Positions 23,453 to 31,739 are shown, counted from the stretch's first letter. The stretch is 37,346 bases of DNA from Pseudomonadota bacterium (GCA_018240465.1 JAFEFS010000034.1:1-37346), one strand, 5' to 3'. Made by a program: numbers and translations. The notes: generated by a model not told the origin, from the letters alone.

Positions 23453-24060
23453 CCGCCGCGCCGCGTGCCACGGAGTTGGGCCTGGTCGGCTGCCATACCT
23501 GCGGCCTGACCTGCGCGATCGGCCAGACGCGATGTCCGCGCTGTGCTTCGCATCTGCATCCACGCAAGCCCGACTCGCTCGCGCGCAGCTGGGCCTTGCT
23601 CATCGCCGCGCTGGTTCTATATGTCCCATCGAACATGCTGCCGGTGATGTACACGAGCATGCTCGGGCGCGGCGAGGCAAGCACCATCCTGCACGGCGTG
23701 GTCGAATTCTGGAAAGCGGGTTCGTGGGACATCGCGCTGCTGATCTTCATCGCCAGCGTGGCGGTGCCATCGACAAAATTTCTCGTGCTCGGCATGCTGC
23801 TCGTGAGCGCGCGGCGCAAGAGTCCCTGGGCGCGGCCGCAGCGTGCGCGCTTGTACCGTTTGGTCGAACTGATAGGCTACTGGTCGATGCTCGACGTGGT
23901 CGTTGTTGCGCTGGTCTGTGCGCTGGTCCAATTCCACCTGCTCGGCACGGCCGAGCCGCGCGCCGGCATCGTGTTTTTCGGCCTCGTCGTCGTGCTGACG
24001 ATGTTCGCGGCGATGAGTTTCGATCCGCGCCTGATCTGGGACGCAGACGATGACGCATGA
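23449..24060 (+). CDS. pqiA: PqiA-family inner membrane protein, second half
   Basis: The 203-residue partner of the preceding half. It begins with a second zinc-ribbon pair (CHTCGL...CPRCAS), then shows the family motif LYVPSNMLPVMYTSMLGRGEASTILHGVVEFWKAGSWDIALLIFIASVAVPSTKF, a PqiA hallmark. Further helices follow (SMLDVVVVALVCALVQF, IVFFGLVVVLTMFAAM), about four in all, ending SFDPRLIWD. The ATG at 23449 overlaps the upstream stop (ATGA). It is followed by a 58-base AT-rich gap and then pqiB. In E. coli PqiA works with PqiB and PqiC to span the envelope, and the complete set is present here. Confidence 0.92.
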   Translation: MTAAPRATELGLVGCHTCGLTCAIGQTRCPRCASHLHPRKPDSLARSWALLIAALVLYVPSNMLPVMYTSMLGRGEASTILHGVVEFWKAGSWDIALLIFIASVAVPSTKFLVLGMLLVSARRKSPWARPQRARLYRLVELIGYWSMLDVVVVALVCALVQFHLLGTAEPRAGIVFFGLVVVLTMFAAMSFDPRLIWDADDDA

Positions 24061-24078
24061 CGGGGGAGAGCAAATTTT

Positions 24079-24109
24079 TTGATTTTTAACCACATTCCCA
24101 AAGTACATT
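24079..24109 (+). promoter_or_regulatory. Possible internal promoter in the AT-rich gap before pqiB
   Basis: The 58 bases between pqiA and pqiB are far more AT-rich than either gene. TTGATT (24079-24084) and TACATT (24104-24109) are separated by 19 bases, longer than ideal. They could give pqiB and pqiC extra transcription. The box matches are modest and the call is tentative. Confidence 0.3.
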
Positions 24110-24118
24110 GAATCAGAC

Positions 24119-25783
24119 ATGACCGAATCCGGAACCGCGGCCGCGCCGCCGGCGCCGACGGCGAAGCGCCGGCGCTGGAGTGCGGGCCTTATCTGGCTCG
24201 TGCCTGTCGTCGCCGCGTTGATCGGCATCGGCATGGTGATCCAGAACTGGGCCTCCGAAGGGCCGGTCATCGAAATGTCGTTCATCACCGCCGAAGGCCT
24301 CGAGGCGGGCAAGACGCAGGTCAAATACAAGGACGTCGTCATCGGTCTGGTCGAGTCGATCCGCCTTGCCGGGGACAACACGCACGTCATCGCGCGCGTG
24401 AACCTGGGCAAGGACGCCTCCGGTTTCGCCACGGCCGATGCGCGCTTCTGGGTCGTGCGCCCGCGCTTCGGCACCAGTGGCGTGTCCGGTATCGGCACCT
24501 TGCTCTCCGGCGCCTACATCGGCGCCGACATCGGCGAGTCGCACGAGGTGAAGAAAATCTTCGTCGGTCTCGAACGCCCGCCCGCGGTGATCCACGGTTC
24601 GCCCGGCAAGCGCTTTACCTTGGTCGCGAACGACATCGGTTCCCTCGACGTCGGCTCGCCGGTGTACTACCGGCGCATCCAGGTGGGCCGTCTGGTGTCC
24701 TACGAACTCGACAAAGAAGGCAGGCAGATGCATGTCGACATCTTTGTCGATGCGCCGTACGACCGCTTCGTCAACGTGTCCTCGCGTTTCTGGAATGCGA
24801 GCGGCGTCGACCTCAACCTCGATGCGGGCGGGTTGAAATTGAACACGCAATCGCTCGCCACCGTGGTCGCCGGCGGCCTCGCCTTCGCGACGCCGCCCGG
24901 GCCGCGTGACACGACACCGGCCTCGGACGGTGCACAGTTCCAGCTGTTCGATGACATGCAGGCCGCGTTCGCGCCGCCCGACGGCGAGCCGGACTATCTG
25001 CAGATGCGCTTCGAGCAGTCGCTGCGCGGCCTGAGCGTCGGCTCGCAGGTGGATTTCCGCGGCATCGTCGTCGGCAAGGTGGTGTCCATTCGCCTCGATT
25101 ACGATGTGGACAAGCACAGTTTCCCGCTGATCGTCGGCGTAGTGATCTATCCGCAGCGCTTCGGCGCCGCCGGCGAGAAGATCGCGCAACTTGCGCCGCG
25201 GGACGGCAACGACCAGAACAAGCGGCTGGCGTACCTGATCGAGCCGATGGTCGCGCGCGGCCTGCGCGCGCAAGCGCGCACGGGCAATTTGCTGACCGGG
25301 CAGTTGTACATCGCGCTCGATTTCATTCCCGGCGCGGTGAAGGTCGCATTCGACCCTGCAACGCGACCGGTCGAACTGCCTACGACGCCGGGCAGTTTCG
25401 ATCGCCTGCAGGAACAGCTGACCGGCATCGTCGACAAGCTCGACAGGATTCCGCTCGAAGCCATCGGCAAGCACCTCGACAGCACGATTGCCCGGCTCGA
25501 CCGGACCTTGCGCCAGGTCGACGAGGCGACGCTGCCGCAGTTCAACGCCACGCTCGCCGGCGCACAAGGCACGCTCGGCACTGCGCAACAGGCGATCGCG
25601 ACCGACGCCCCGCTGCAGCAGAACCTCGCGCAGACACTTGCCGAAATGCAGCGTGCGGCGCGTTCGCTGCGTGCGTTGACCGACTATCTCGGTGTTCATC
25701 CCGAATCGCTGCTGCGTGGCAAACCAGTCGATCCGGCGCTGCGCGAGGCGCCGGAAAACGACGGCAAAGGAAACAAGCCATGA
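24119..25783 (+). CDS. pqiB: PqiB, MCE-domain intermembrane lipid transport protein
   Basis: Forms a hexameric tunnel through the periplasm for lipids. The 554-residue protein has a single N-terminal helix (SAGLIWLVPVVAALIGIGMVIQ) and three MCE (MlaD-like) domains in series: near 48-140 (GPVIEMSFITAEGLEAGKTQVKYKDVVIGLVESI), near 165-270 (FTLVANDIGSLDVGSPVYYRRIQVGRLV) and near 295-410 (LRGLSVGSQVDFRGIVVGKVVSI). A C-terminal amphipathic helical stretch follows (SFDRLQEQLTGIVDKLDRI...LDSTIARLDRTLRQVDEATLPQ), as needed for the PqiB needle. The length is close to that of E. coli PqiB (546). The pqiC start overlaps its stop by four bases. Confidence 0.95.
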   Translation: MTESGTAAAPPAPTAKRRRWSAGLIWLVPVVAALIGIGMVIQNWASEGPVIEMSFITAEGLEAGKTQVKYKDVVIGLVESIRLAGDNTHVIARVNLGKDASGFATADARFWVVRPRFGTSGVSGIGTLLSGAYIGADIGESHEVKKIFVGLERPPAVIHGSPGKRFTLVANDIGSLDVGSPVYYRRIQVGRLVSYELDKEGRQMHVDIFVDAPYDRFVNVSSRFWNASGVDLNLDAGGLKLNTQSLATVVAGGLAFATPPGPRDTTPASDGAQFQLFDDMQAAFAPPDGEPDYLQMRFEQSLRGLSVGSQVDFRGIVVGKVVSIRLDYDVDKHSFPLIVGVVIYPQRFGAAGEKIAQLAPRDGNDQNKRLAYLIEPMVARGLRAQARTGNLLTGQLYIALDFIPGAVKVAFDPATRPVELPTTPGSFDRLQEQLTGIVDKLDRIPLEAIGKHLDSTIARLDRTLRQVDEATLPQFNATLAGAQGTLGTAQQAIATDAPLQQNLAQTLAEMQRAARSLRALTDYLGVHPESLLRGKPVDPALREAPENDGKGNKP

Positions 25784-26403
25784 CGTCGAGCTTCACTATT
25801 TGCCTGCGCCTGCTCACGGTATCCAGCGCGTTGCTGCTCGCTGCCTGCGCCGGCACCTTGCCCACCCGCTACCACAGCCTGCTCGACGCCCCGGCCGATA
25901 AAAAAGTTGCGACAGGTTCGCCGGCGCCGTTTCTGATCGACCTGCGACCGGTCGGTATACCGGCACAGGTCGACCGGCCGCAACTCGTCGTTCGCGACGG
26001 CGGCGGTGTGCTGCCGCTCGAACAGGAACGCTGGATCGCGCCGCTCGCGGACGAGGCGCGCGCCGCGTTGTCCGCCGATTTGTCGCGCGAACTGGCGACG
26101 ACCGACGTTGCTGGTCAGCCGCGGCCTGCGGGCGTGCGCGTGCTGAACATCAAGATCGACCTGCGCCGTTTCGATTCGGTGCCGGGCGCCTACGCAGCGG
26201 TGGATGCGGTCTGGAGCCTGGCCGTGGACGCTGCGGCAGCGTCGCCACTGGTCTGCGCCAGTGCCGCGCGGGCAAGCGCGGGTGCGGGTTACGACGAGCT
26301 CGTGCGTGCGCAGCGGCGGGCGCTGGCGGACATCGCTAGTCGGATTGCGTCTGCGCTGCGGACGTATGCCGCGGCGGGGAAGGGCGCTTGCCCGGCCGGT
26401 TGA
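25780..26403 (+). CDS. pqiC: PqiC-like outer membrane lipoprotein
   Basis: Outer-membrane lipoprotein that receives the tip of the PqiB tunnel. The 207-residue protein has a lipobox (SSALLLAACAG). The mature part begins TRYHSLLDAP and contains FLIDLRPVGIPAQVDRPQLVVR..GGVLPLEQERWIAPLADEARAALSADLSREL, the classic PqiC/DUF330 pattern shared with ABC-type transport auxiliary components. It then has RVLNIKIDLRRFDSVPGAYAAVDAVWSL. The ATG at 25780 overlaps the pqiB stop (ATGA). Its last 68 bases overlap the 3' end of the convergent msrQ gene. Confidence 0.93.
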   Translation: MTSSFTICLRLLTVSSALLLAACAGTLPTRYHSLLDAPADKKVATGSPAPFLIDLRPVGIPAQVDRPQLVVRDGGGVLPLEQERWIAPLADEARAALSADLSRELATTDVAGQPRPAGVRVLNIKIDLRRFDSVPGAYAAVDAVWSLAVDAAAASPLVCASAARASAGAGYDELVRAQRRALADIASRIASALRTYAAAGKGACPAG

Positions 26404-26980
26404 TCCGCACCTGCGGCAGGCGCCACAACATCAGCGCGGCGAACACCGCGAAATAGAACAGCGGCTCGCGCTTGTCGGCTTTTACCAGCCACAGGAAATG
26501 GAGCAGTCCGAGCAGGGCCGTTGCATAGACGAACTTGTGCAGCTGGCCCCAACGTCTGCCGAGGCGACGCATCATCTTCTGCGTCGAGGTGACGGCGAGC
26601 GGAATCAGCAGCAGCCACGCGGTGAAGCCGACGGTGATGTACGGCTTCTTCGCGATCTGCGCGAAGACGTCCGCCCAGTAGCCGCCGAGATCGACGAACA
26701 GATAGATGAGCAGGTGCAGGCTCGCATAAAAAAAAGCAAACAGGCCGAGCATGCGCCGGTAGCGCATGGCCTTGTGCCAGCCGCTGACGCGGCGCAGCGG
26801 GGTGATCGCGAGCGTGGCGAGCAGCAGGCGCAGCGCCCACAGTCCGCTGCGGTGCTCGAGTTGAGCGACCGGGTCGGTGCCGAGGTCGTTGCGCAGTGTG
26901 TCCCAGACCAACATGGCCAGCGGCGCGAGGCAGAGCAGAAAGAACGCGGGTTTGCTCGCGGCGATGCGATCCTTGAACAT
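26336..26980 (-). CDS. msrQ: MsrQ, haem-binding membrane subunit of the MsrPQ methionine sulfoxide reductase
   Basis: Passes electrons from the quinone pool or cytoplasmic flavin to MsrP, which repairs oxidised methionines in periplasmic proteins. The 214-residue protein has about six transmembrane helices and the ferric reductase-like core: RSGLWALRLLLATLAITPLR, MRYRRMLGLFAFFYASLHLLIYLFVDL, KKPYITVGFTAWLLLIPLAVTST and LGRRWGQLHKFVYATALLGLLHFLWLVKAD. The histidines in SLHLL, QLHKF and LLHFL are candidate haem ligands. The frame continues upstream, but MFKDRIAASKP at 26980 is the family-like start. msrP lies 28 bases upstream. The last 68 bases are antisense to the end of pqiC; both protein ends fall inside the shared part. 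Confidence 0.94.
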   Translation of the reverse strand: MFKDRIAASKPAFFLLCLAPLAMLVWDTLRNDLGTDPVAQLEHRSGLWALRLLLATLAITPLRRVSGWHKAMRYRRMLGLFAFFYASLHLLIYLFVDLGGYWADVFAQIAKKPYITVGFTAWLLLIPLAVTSTQKMMRRLGRRWGQLHKFVYATALLGLLHFLWLVKADKREPLFYFAVFAALMLWRLPQVRINRPGKRPSPPRHTSAAQTQSD

Positions 26981-27008
26981 GGTTGTCCCGTGTGCCACCC
27001 GACGCGGC

Positions 27009-27995
27009 CTAGAAATACTTGCGCAGGTCCATGCCGGCGTACAGGCCGGCGACCTGGTCGGCGTAGCCGTTGAACGGCCTGGTTCCGATGCGGTTGCCGA
27101 ACAGGTTGAGGCCGTCGCCGGCGATGCGCCGCTCGGTGCGCTGGCTCCAGCGCGGATGGTCGACGTCCGGATTGACATTGGAATAGAACCCGTACTCGCG
27201 CGGCGCGGCAATGTTCCAGGTGGTGCGCGGCATGACCTCGACGAATTCGATTTTCACGATCGATTTGATGCCCTTGAAGCCGTACTTCCACGGCACTATC
27301 AGGCGCAGCGGCGCCCCGTTCTGATTCGGCAGTTCGCGCCCGTACAGGCCGGTGGCGAGGAAGGCGAGCGGGTGCATCGCTTCATCGATGCGCAAGCCTT
27401 CGCGATAAGGCCAATCGAGCACGGCGTCGCGTAGTCCCGGCATCTCGGATGGCCGGTTGACCGTGGTGAACGCAACATACTTCGCCTGCGCGGTCGGCTT
27501 GAAGCGTTTGAGCAGGTCGGCCAGCGAAATACCGTTCCACGGGATCACCATCGACCAGCCCTCGACGCAGCGATGGCGGTAGATGCGTTCCTCGAGTGCA
27601 TGCGGCCTCAACAGGTCCTCCAGTGTGTACTTGCCGGTGACCTCGGCGTGGCCGGCGATTTCCACGCTCCATGGCGTCGGGCGGAATCGGCCGGAATTCC
27701 GCGCCGGATCGCCCTTGTCGGTGCCGAATTCGTAGAAGTTGTTGTAGTGCGTCGCATCTTTGTAACTGGTCGGCGGGTCGGTCAGCGTGTACTCGCCTTT
27801 TCGGGTCACGCTCAATGCTTTGGGCTCCGCGGCAGGGGCCTCGGCCGCCGCGCTGGGGGCATTCTCCGAGCCGCATCCGGCAACGAGTCCGGCCGCGCCG
27901 AGGCCGAGCATCTTGATCACGTTGCGGCGTTGCCGGTACACCGCCTCAGGCGTGATCTCGCTTGCGCGGATATCGGAGCGTTGACGTAGATGCAT
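27009..27995 (-). CDS. msrP: MsrP, molybdopterin periplasmic methionine sulfoxide reductase
   Basis: Reduces both diastereomers of methionine sulfoxide in periplasmic proteins. The 328-residue protein has a twin-arginine signal ([16 protein letters not shown]23-R24). The molybdopterin ligand cysteine is C143 in [15 protein letters not shown], followed by [52 protein letters not shown], all family hallmarks. AGGAGA lies before the ATG at 27995, fixing the start. The signal region also reads LVAGC with Cys41, a lipobox-like string, so the mature protein could be a lipoprotein rather than soluble. It is the first gene of the msrPQ pair and divergent from cmk. Confidence 0.95.
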   Translation of the reverse strand: MHLRQRSDIRASEITPEAVYRQRRNVIKMLGLGAAGLVAGCGSENAPSAAAEAPAAEPKALSVTRKGEYTLTDPPTSYKDATHYNNFYEFGTDKGDPARNSGRFRPTPWSVEIAGHAEVTGKYTLEDLLRPHALEERIYRHRCVEGWSMVIPWNGISLADLLKRFKPTAQAKYVAFTTVNRPSEMPGLRDAVLDWPYREGLRIDEAMHPLAFLATGLYGRELPNQNGAPLRLIVPWKYGFKGIKSIVKIEFVEVMPRTTWNIAAPREYGFYSNVNPDVDHPRWSQRTERRIAGDGLNLFGNRIGTRPFNGYADQVAGLYAGMDLRKYF

Positions 27996-28127
27996 GTTTA
28001 TTCTCCTGTGGCGGGCGCGATCGCCGCCTCGCCGTGCATGCATTATTCGACCGATCCGGGCGATTTTCCTTACAAACGCACGATGTCGGCTGGCGCGCAA
28101 GCAAGAGGACAATTTTGGCAAACCGCT

Positions 28128-28156
28128 TCGGCATCGTTCGCGGGCTCGGCTAGAAT
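28128..28156 (+). promoter_or_regulatory. Candidate sigma-70 promoter of cmk
   Basis: TCGGCA (28128-28133), 17 bases, then TAGAAT (28151-28156). Transcription would start near 28163, giving a leader of about 20 bases before the cmk ATG. The -10 is five of six; the -35 is four of six. Confidence 0.5.
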
Positions 28157-28183
28157 GCCGCGTCCTCGCTGCCGCCGAAACCC

Positions 28184-28873
28184 ATGCCTCCTGCGCAAAC
28201 CGAGAAGCCTGTCCCGGTGCTTACGATCGACGGTCCCTCCGGTTCCGGCAAGGGCACGATAAGCGCGCGGGTGGCGGACGCGCTCGGCTGGCATTTGCTC
28301 GATTCGGGCGCGCTCTACCGCGCGGTGGGCTTTGCCGCGAGCATGGCTGGGCTGGATCTGTCCGATGCCGAGGCGGTCACGCGCTGTGCCGAGACGACGA
28401 AGATTTCCTTTCGCGACCCCAGGAACGGCGGCGAGACGCGCGTCATCGTCAATGGCCTTGACGCCACGGCCGAGATCCGCACGGAAACCTGCGGCGCGGC
28501 GGCTTCGGCCATCGCGGCGATCCCGTCGGTGCGCGCGGCGTTGCTCGAGAAGCAGCGCAGTTTCCGCAGGAATCCGGGTCTCGTCGCGGACGGGCGCGAC
28601 ATGGGTACGGTGATCTTCGCCGATGCCGGGCACAAGGTTTTCCTGACAGCCAGCGCCGAGGAGCGCGCGAAAAGGCGCTATAAACAGTTGAAAGAAAAGG
28701 GTTTGAGCGTTACACTAGCAACCCTTTTGCGCGAGATCGAGGCACGCGATGTGCGTGACGCCGAGCGCGCAGTGGCGCCGCTCAAGCCGGCGCCGGATGC
28801 GATCCTGATCGATTCGACCGGACTGTCGATCGATGCAGTCGTGGCCAACGTGCTGGAACTGGTTCGCTCTTAG
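28184..28873 (+). CDS. cmk: Cytidylate kinase
   Basis: Phosphorylates CMP and dCMP to the diphosphates using ATP, in pyrimidine nucleotide recycling. The 229-residue protein has the P-loop GPSGSGKGT near residues 17-25, the CMP-binding [13 protein letters not shown] segment, and the family [37 protein letters not shown]. It closes with [31 protein letters not shown]. Start [12 protein letters not shown] is kept because the first family residues (VLTIDGPSG) follow closely; no strong ribosome-binding site is seen. cmk precedes rpsA as in E. coli and most gammaproteobacteria. Confidence 0.96.
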   Translation: MPPAQTEKPVPVLTIDGPSGSGKGTISARVADALGWHLLDSGALYRAVGFAASMAGLDLSDAEAVTRCAETTKISFRDPRNGGETRVIVNGLDATAEIRTETCGAAASAIAAIPSVRAALLEKQRSFRRNPGLVADGRDMGTVIFADAGHKVFLTASAEERAKRRYKQLKEKGLSVTLATLLREIEARDVRDAERAVAPLKPAPDAILIDSTGLSIDAVVANVLELVRS

Positions 28874-28896
28874 GAACATAGAAGCAAAGCATTTTG

Positions 28897-28969
28897 GCCA
28901 CGGATTACACGGATAGACACGGATCGACAAGCTGCGGCTTCATCTGTGTTCATCCGTGCGATCCGTGGC
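28897..28969. repeat. Long imperfect palindrome built of CACGGAT units
   Basis: The left arm reads GCCACGGAT-TAC-ACGGAT-AG-ACACGGAT and the right arm ATCTGTGT-TC-ATCCGT-GCG-ATCCGTGGC, so almost the whole 73 bases fold into one hairpin around a GC-rich loop. The repeated unit is (A)CACGGAT. Elements of this kind (CCACGGATTACACGGAT) recur between genes in many bacterial genomes. It lies 23 bases after cmk, upstream of the rpsA leader, and could also stop cmk transcription. Confidence 0.75.
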
Positions 28970-28985
28970 TGAAGCGCTTTTTGGC

Positions 28986-29005
28986 CCCCGCCGTTTGCGG
29001 CGGGG
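28986..29005 (+). terminator. GC-rich hairpin between cmk and rpsA
   Basis: CCCCGCCG-TTTG-CGGCGGGG is a perfect eight-base stem with a four-base loop. It follows a T-run (GCGCTTTTTGG) rather than preceding one on the plus strand, so it is either a rho-independent terminator without a T-tract or part of the rpsA leader structure. Confidence 0.5.
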
Positions 29006-29051
29006 ATTTATGACGGTACGAAGGCGGCAACGCCCGAGTGCCATAACCGGT

Positions 29052-29084
29052 GGATCGCGCCGACTAGCCAACCCCGGGCGATCC
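29052..29084 (+). promoter_or_regulatory. Hairpin in the rpsA 5' leader, possible S1 autoregulation element
   Basis: GGATCGC pairs with GCGATCC around a 19-base loop, ending 22 bases before the rpsA ATG. The ribosome-binding site after it is weak (GAGA). In gammaproteobacteria the rpsA leader folds into hairpins, has a poor Shine-Dalgarno sequence and is repressed by S1 protein itself. The layout here fits that scheme, but structural identity with the E. coli leader was not tested. Confidence 0.4.
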
Positions 29085-29106
29085 GATCATCAACTAGAGA
29101 ATCAAC

Positions 29107-30780
29107 ATGACCGAAAGTTTTGCCGAACTGTTTGAACAGAGCCAGCAATCGCTGGCGAAATTGAAGCCCGGTGTCATCGTCTCGGGCATCGTCGTCGAAA
29201 TCCGCAATGACGTCGTCGTCGTCAACGCGGGGCTGAAGTCCGAAGGCATCGTGCCGATCGAACAGTTCCGCAACGAGGCCGGTGAGCTGGAAGTGCAGGT
29301 CGGCGATGAAGTGAAGGTCGCGCTTGACGCGATCGAAGACGGTTTCGGCGAAACCCGCCTGTCGCGCGAAAAGGCCAAGCGTTCCATGGTGTGGGACGAG
29401 TTGGAAGAAGCGCAGAAGGCCAACGCCACCGTGACCGGCCGCGTGTCGGGCAAGGTCAAGGGCGGCTTCACCGTGGACATCAAGGACGTGCGCGCGTTCC
29501 TGCCGGGTTCGCTCGTCGACGTGCGCCCGGTGCGCGATCCGGTCTTCATCGAAGGCAAGGATCTGGAATTCAAGATCATCAAGCTCGACCGCAAGCGCAA
29601 CAACGTGGTCGTGTCGCGTCGCGCGGTCGTCGAGAGCGAGCATTCCGAGGAGCGCGAGCAGATGCTCGAGCGCCTGCAGGAGAACGCGGTCGTCAAGGGC
29701 GTGGTCAAGAACCTCACTGACTACGGTGCGTTCGTCGACCTCGGCGGCATCGACGGCCTGCTGCACATCACCGACATGGCGTGGAAGCGCGTGCGTCATC
29801 CGAGCGAAGTGGTCAACGTCGGCGACGAGCTCGAAGTGCGCGTGCTGCGCTTCGATCGCGAGCGCAACCGCGTCTCGCTCGGCCTCAAGCAGCTCGGCGA
29901 AGATCCGTGGGTCGCGATCAGCCGTCGCTATCCGACCGGCACGCGCCTGTTCGGCAAGGTCTCCAACGTCACCGACTACGGCTGCTTCGTCGAACTGGAG
30001 CCGGGCGTCGAAGGTCTTGTCCACGTTTCGGAAATGGACTGGACCAACAAGAACGTCAACCCGGCCAAGCTGGTCCAGGTTGGCGACGAAGTCGAAGTCA
30101 TGGTGCTCGATGTGGACGAGGAGCGTCGCCGTATCTCGCTCGGCATGAAACAGACCCAGTCGAACCCGTGGGAAGCGTTCGCCGCGATCCACAAGAAGAA
30201 CGACAAGGTCTCCGGCCAGATCAAGTCGATCACCGATTTCGGCATCTTCATCGGTCTGGACGGCGGCATCGACGGTCTCGTCCATCTGTCCGACATCTCC
30301 TGGCAGGCCACGGGCGAAGACCTCGTGCGTCAGTTCAAGAAGGGCGACACGGTCGAAGCCGTGGTGCTCGCGGTCGATCCGGAACGCGAGCGCATCTCGC
30401 TCGGCATCAAGCAGCTCGAGCAGGATCCGTTCGGCCAGTTCATGGCGGCGAATCCGCGCGGCAGCATCGTCACCGGCACGGTGAAGGAAGTCGACGCCAA
30501 GGGTGCGACGATCGAACTCGCCGAAGGCGTCGAAGGCTATTTGCGCGCGAACGACATCGCCAAGGAGCGCATCGAGGATGCAACCCAGCATCTCAAGGTG
30601 GGCGACAAGGTCGAGGCCAAGTACACCGGCATGGACCGCAAGGGCCGCATGCTGCAGTTGTCGATCCGCGCGAAGGACGAGGCGGAACTGGCTTCGGCAC
30701 TCGAGGAGTACCAGTCGGCCGCAGGCGGCACGACCAAGCTCGGTGCACTGCTCAAGGAACAGCTCGGCAACAAGGGCTGA
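29107..30780 (+). CDS. rpsA: 30S ribosomal protein S1
   Basis: Binds mRNA leaders and brings them to the 30S subunit. The 557-residue length is the same as in E. coli. Six S1 (OB-fold) repeats run in order: two divergent N-terminal ones that dock on the ribosome ([14 protein letters not shown]..., [24 protein letters not shown]), then four canonical ones, for example [59 protein letters not shown] and [29 protein letters not shown]. The Ser-Leu-Gly-(Leu/Met/Ile)-Lys-Gln linker recurs between them. A hairpin follows directly and ihfB lies downstream, as in E. coli. Confidence 0.98.
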   Translation: MTESFAELFEQSQQSLAKLKPGVIVSGIVVEIRNDVVVVNAGLKSEGIVPIEQFRNEAGELEVQVGDEVKVALDAIEDGFGETRLSREKAKRSMVWDELEEAQKANATVTGRVSGKVKGGFTVDIKDVRAFLPGSLVDVRPVRDPVFIEGKDLEFKIIKLDRKRNNVVVSRRAVVESEHSEEREQMLERLQENAVVKGVVKNLTDYGAFVDLGGIDGLLHITDMAWKRVRHPSEVVNVGDELEVRVLRFDRERNRVSLGLKQLGEDPWVAISRRYPTGTRLFGKVSNVTDYGCFVELEPGVEGLVHVSEMDWTNKNVNPAKLVQVGDEVEVMVLDVDEERRRISLGMKQTQSNPWEAFAAIHKKNDKVSGQIKSITDFGIFIGLDGGIDGLVHLSDISWQATGEDLVRQFKKGDTVEAVVLAVDPERERISLGIKQLEQDPFGQFMAANPRGSIVTGTVKEVDAKGATIELAEGVEGYLRANDIAKERIEDATQHLKVGDKVEAKYTGMDRKGRMLQLSIRAKDEAELASALEEYQSAAGGTTKLGALLKEQLGNKG

Positions 30781-30788
30781 TCGATGAC

Positions 30789-30821
30789 GCATGTCCGGCG
30801 CGCGGGGCGCGCCGGACATGC
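30789..30821. terminator. Perfect 15-base-pair hairpin between rpsA and ihfB
   Basis: GCATGTCCGGCGCGC and GCGCGCCGGACATGC pair perfectly around GGG, starting nine bases after the rpsA stop. No T-run follows on either strand. It is probably an attenuating or mRNA-stabilising 3' structure that lets some transcription through to ihfB, which has no other clear promoter nearby. Confidence 0.65.
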
Positions 30822-30864
30822 ACTCGTCAAGGACAAGAAAGTTTTGCTAGGGGACGCAGCATTC

Positions 30865-31161
30865 ATGACCAAGTCCGAGCTGATCGAAGCCTTGGCCTCG
30901 CGCCAGAAGCATCTGGCATTCAATGACGTCGAACTCGCGGTTAGAAATGTTCTCGAGCAGGCCAGCCAGGCGTTGGCGCATGGCGAACGCATCGAGATCC
31001 GTGGCTTCGGCAGTTTCTCCCTGCATTTTCGCCCACCACGCATGGGGCGCAACCCCAAGACCGGCGCGCCAGTCGCGCTGCCCGGCAAGCATGTGCCGCA
31101 TTTCAAGCCCGGCAAGGAGTTGCGCGAGCGCGTGAACGGCATCGCGACCGAGGGACGCTGA
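30865..31161 (+). CDS. ihfB: Integration host factor beta subunit
   Basis: DNA-bending nucleoid protein that pairs with IHF alpha. The 98-residue product starts [26 protein letters not shown] and has the beta-arm region [49 protein letters not shown], with the intercalating proline in the NPKTG arm tip. A longer frame begins at 30784 but its first 27 codons lie over the hairpin and are not family-like. The ribosome-binding AGGGG is a little far from the ATG. It is placed after rpsA and before lapA, as in E. coli. Confidence 0.96.
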   Translation: MTKSELIEALASRQKHLAFNDVELAVRNVLEQASQALAHGERIEIRGFGSFSLHFRPPRMGRNPKTGAPVALPGKHVPHFKPGKELRERVNGIATEGR

Positions 31162-31393
31162 GAACCCCTTCGCGGCACAACGAGCGAAGAGCCGATCTTG
31201 CCTGGAGTCTGGCGCGACGTCGCAGCGCAGGTTCCGGGTGCGCGAGATTGACTCGCCTGGCCCATGGCCCGCTGCCGGCCGTTCGTTGCGTGAATGTTCG
31301 CTTCGGCATCCAACCTTCGAGGTGCGGACGCCGTGCGCGCAAGTTGTCGAGCGCAGCAGCCTTGGGGGCAGGTTCTGAATCCATCCGATCTGC

Positions 31394-31399
31394 GATAAT
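31394..31399 (+). promoter_or_regulatory. Isolated -10-like box before lapA
   Basis: GATAAT stands 28 bases before the lapA ATG, with no clear -35 at the right spacing. The 266 bases between ihfB and lapA hold no gene and no strong terminator; a weak six-base stem (CTTCGC with GCGAAG, 31168-31189) follows ihfB. The box is a tentative promoter for lapAB. Confidence 0.3.
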
Positions 31400-31427
31400 C
31401 CCGGGCGTAGCGACTTTCGGCCAACGC

Positions 31428-31739
31428 ATGCGCCTGATCTGGATATTGTTGATACTCTTTTTCGCCGTGGCTGGCGCGATCTTTGGCGCGCTCAATGGCG
31501 ATGCGGTCGCCTACGACTTCTATTTCGCCACGTTCATCGCGCCGAAGGGCGCGATGCTGATCACCTCGATCCTGCTCGGCTGGCTGCTCGGTGGCGCCTT
31601 CGTCTACTTGGGTCCTGTGTTGCGTCTACGTCGACGTCTGCGTGCCCAGGCAACCAGGCTGCAGGCAGGCGACGCAACCGCTGCCGCTGCGCCGGACCTT
31701 GCGACCAGCCAATCGTCGCTGGACGCCGGGCGTCGCTGA
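31428..31739 (+). CDS. lapA: LapA (YciS), small membrane protein of LPS synthesis control
   Basis: A 103-residue inner-membrane protein of the LapA/DUF1049 family. Two helices are clear: RLIWILLILFFAVAGAIFGALN and GAMLITSILLGWLLGGAFVYLG, joined by DAVAYDFYFATFIAPK, followed by the basic RLRRRLRAQATRLQ cytoplasmic tail. The family stands with LapB in LPS assembly and heat-shock-regulated envelope control. The ATG at 31428 follows a weak ribosome-binding site; the frame is open further upstream but the extra part is not family-like. Its stop overlaps the lapB start (TGATG), so the two are coupled. Confidence 0.9.
   Translation: MRLIWILLILFFAVAGAIFGALNGDAVAYDFYFATFIAPKGAMLITSILLGWLLGGAFVYLGPVLRLRRRLRAQATRLQAGDATAAAAPDLATSQSSLDAGRR

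Noticed and set aside
29008..30819. 603-codon minus-strand frame over rpsA
   Set aside because: Mirrors the S1 repeats of rpsA in antisense; no homology.
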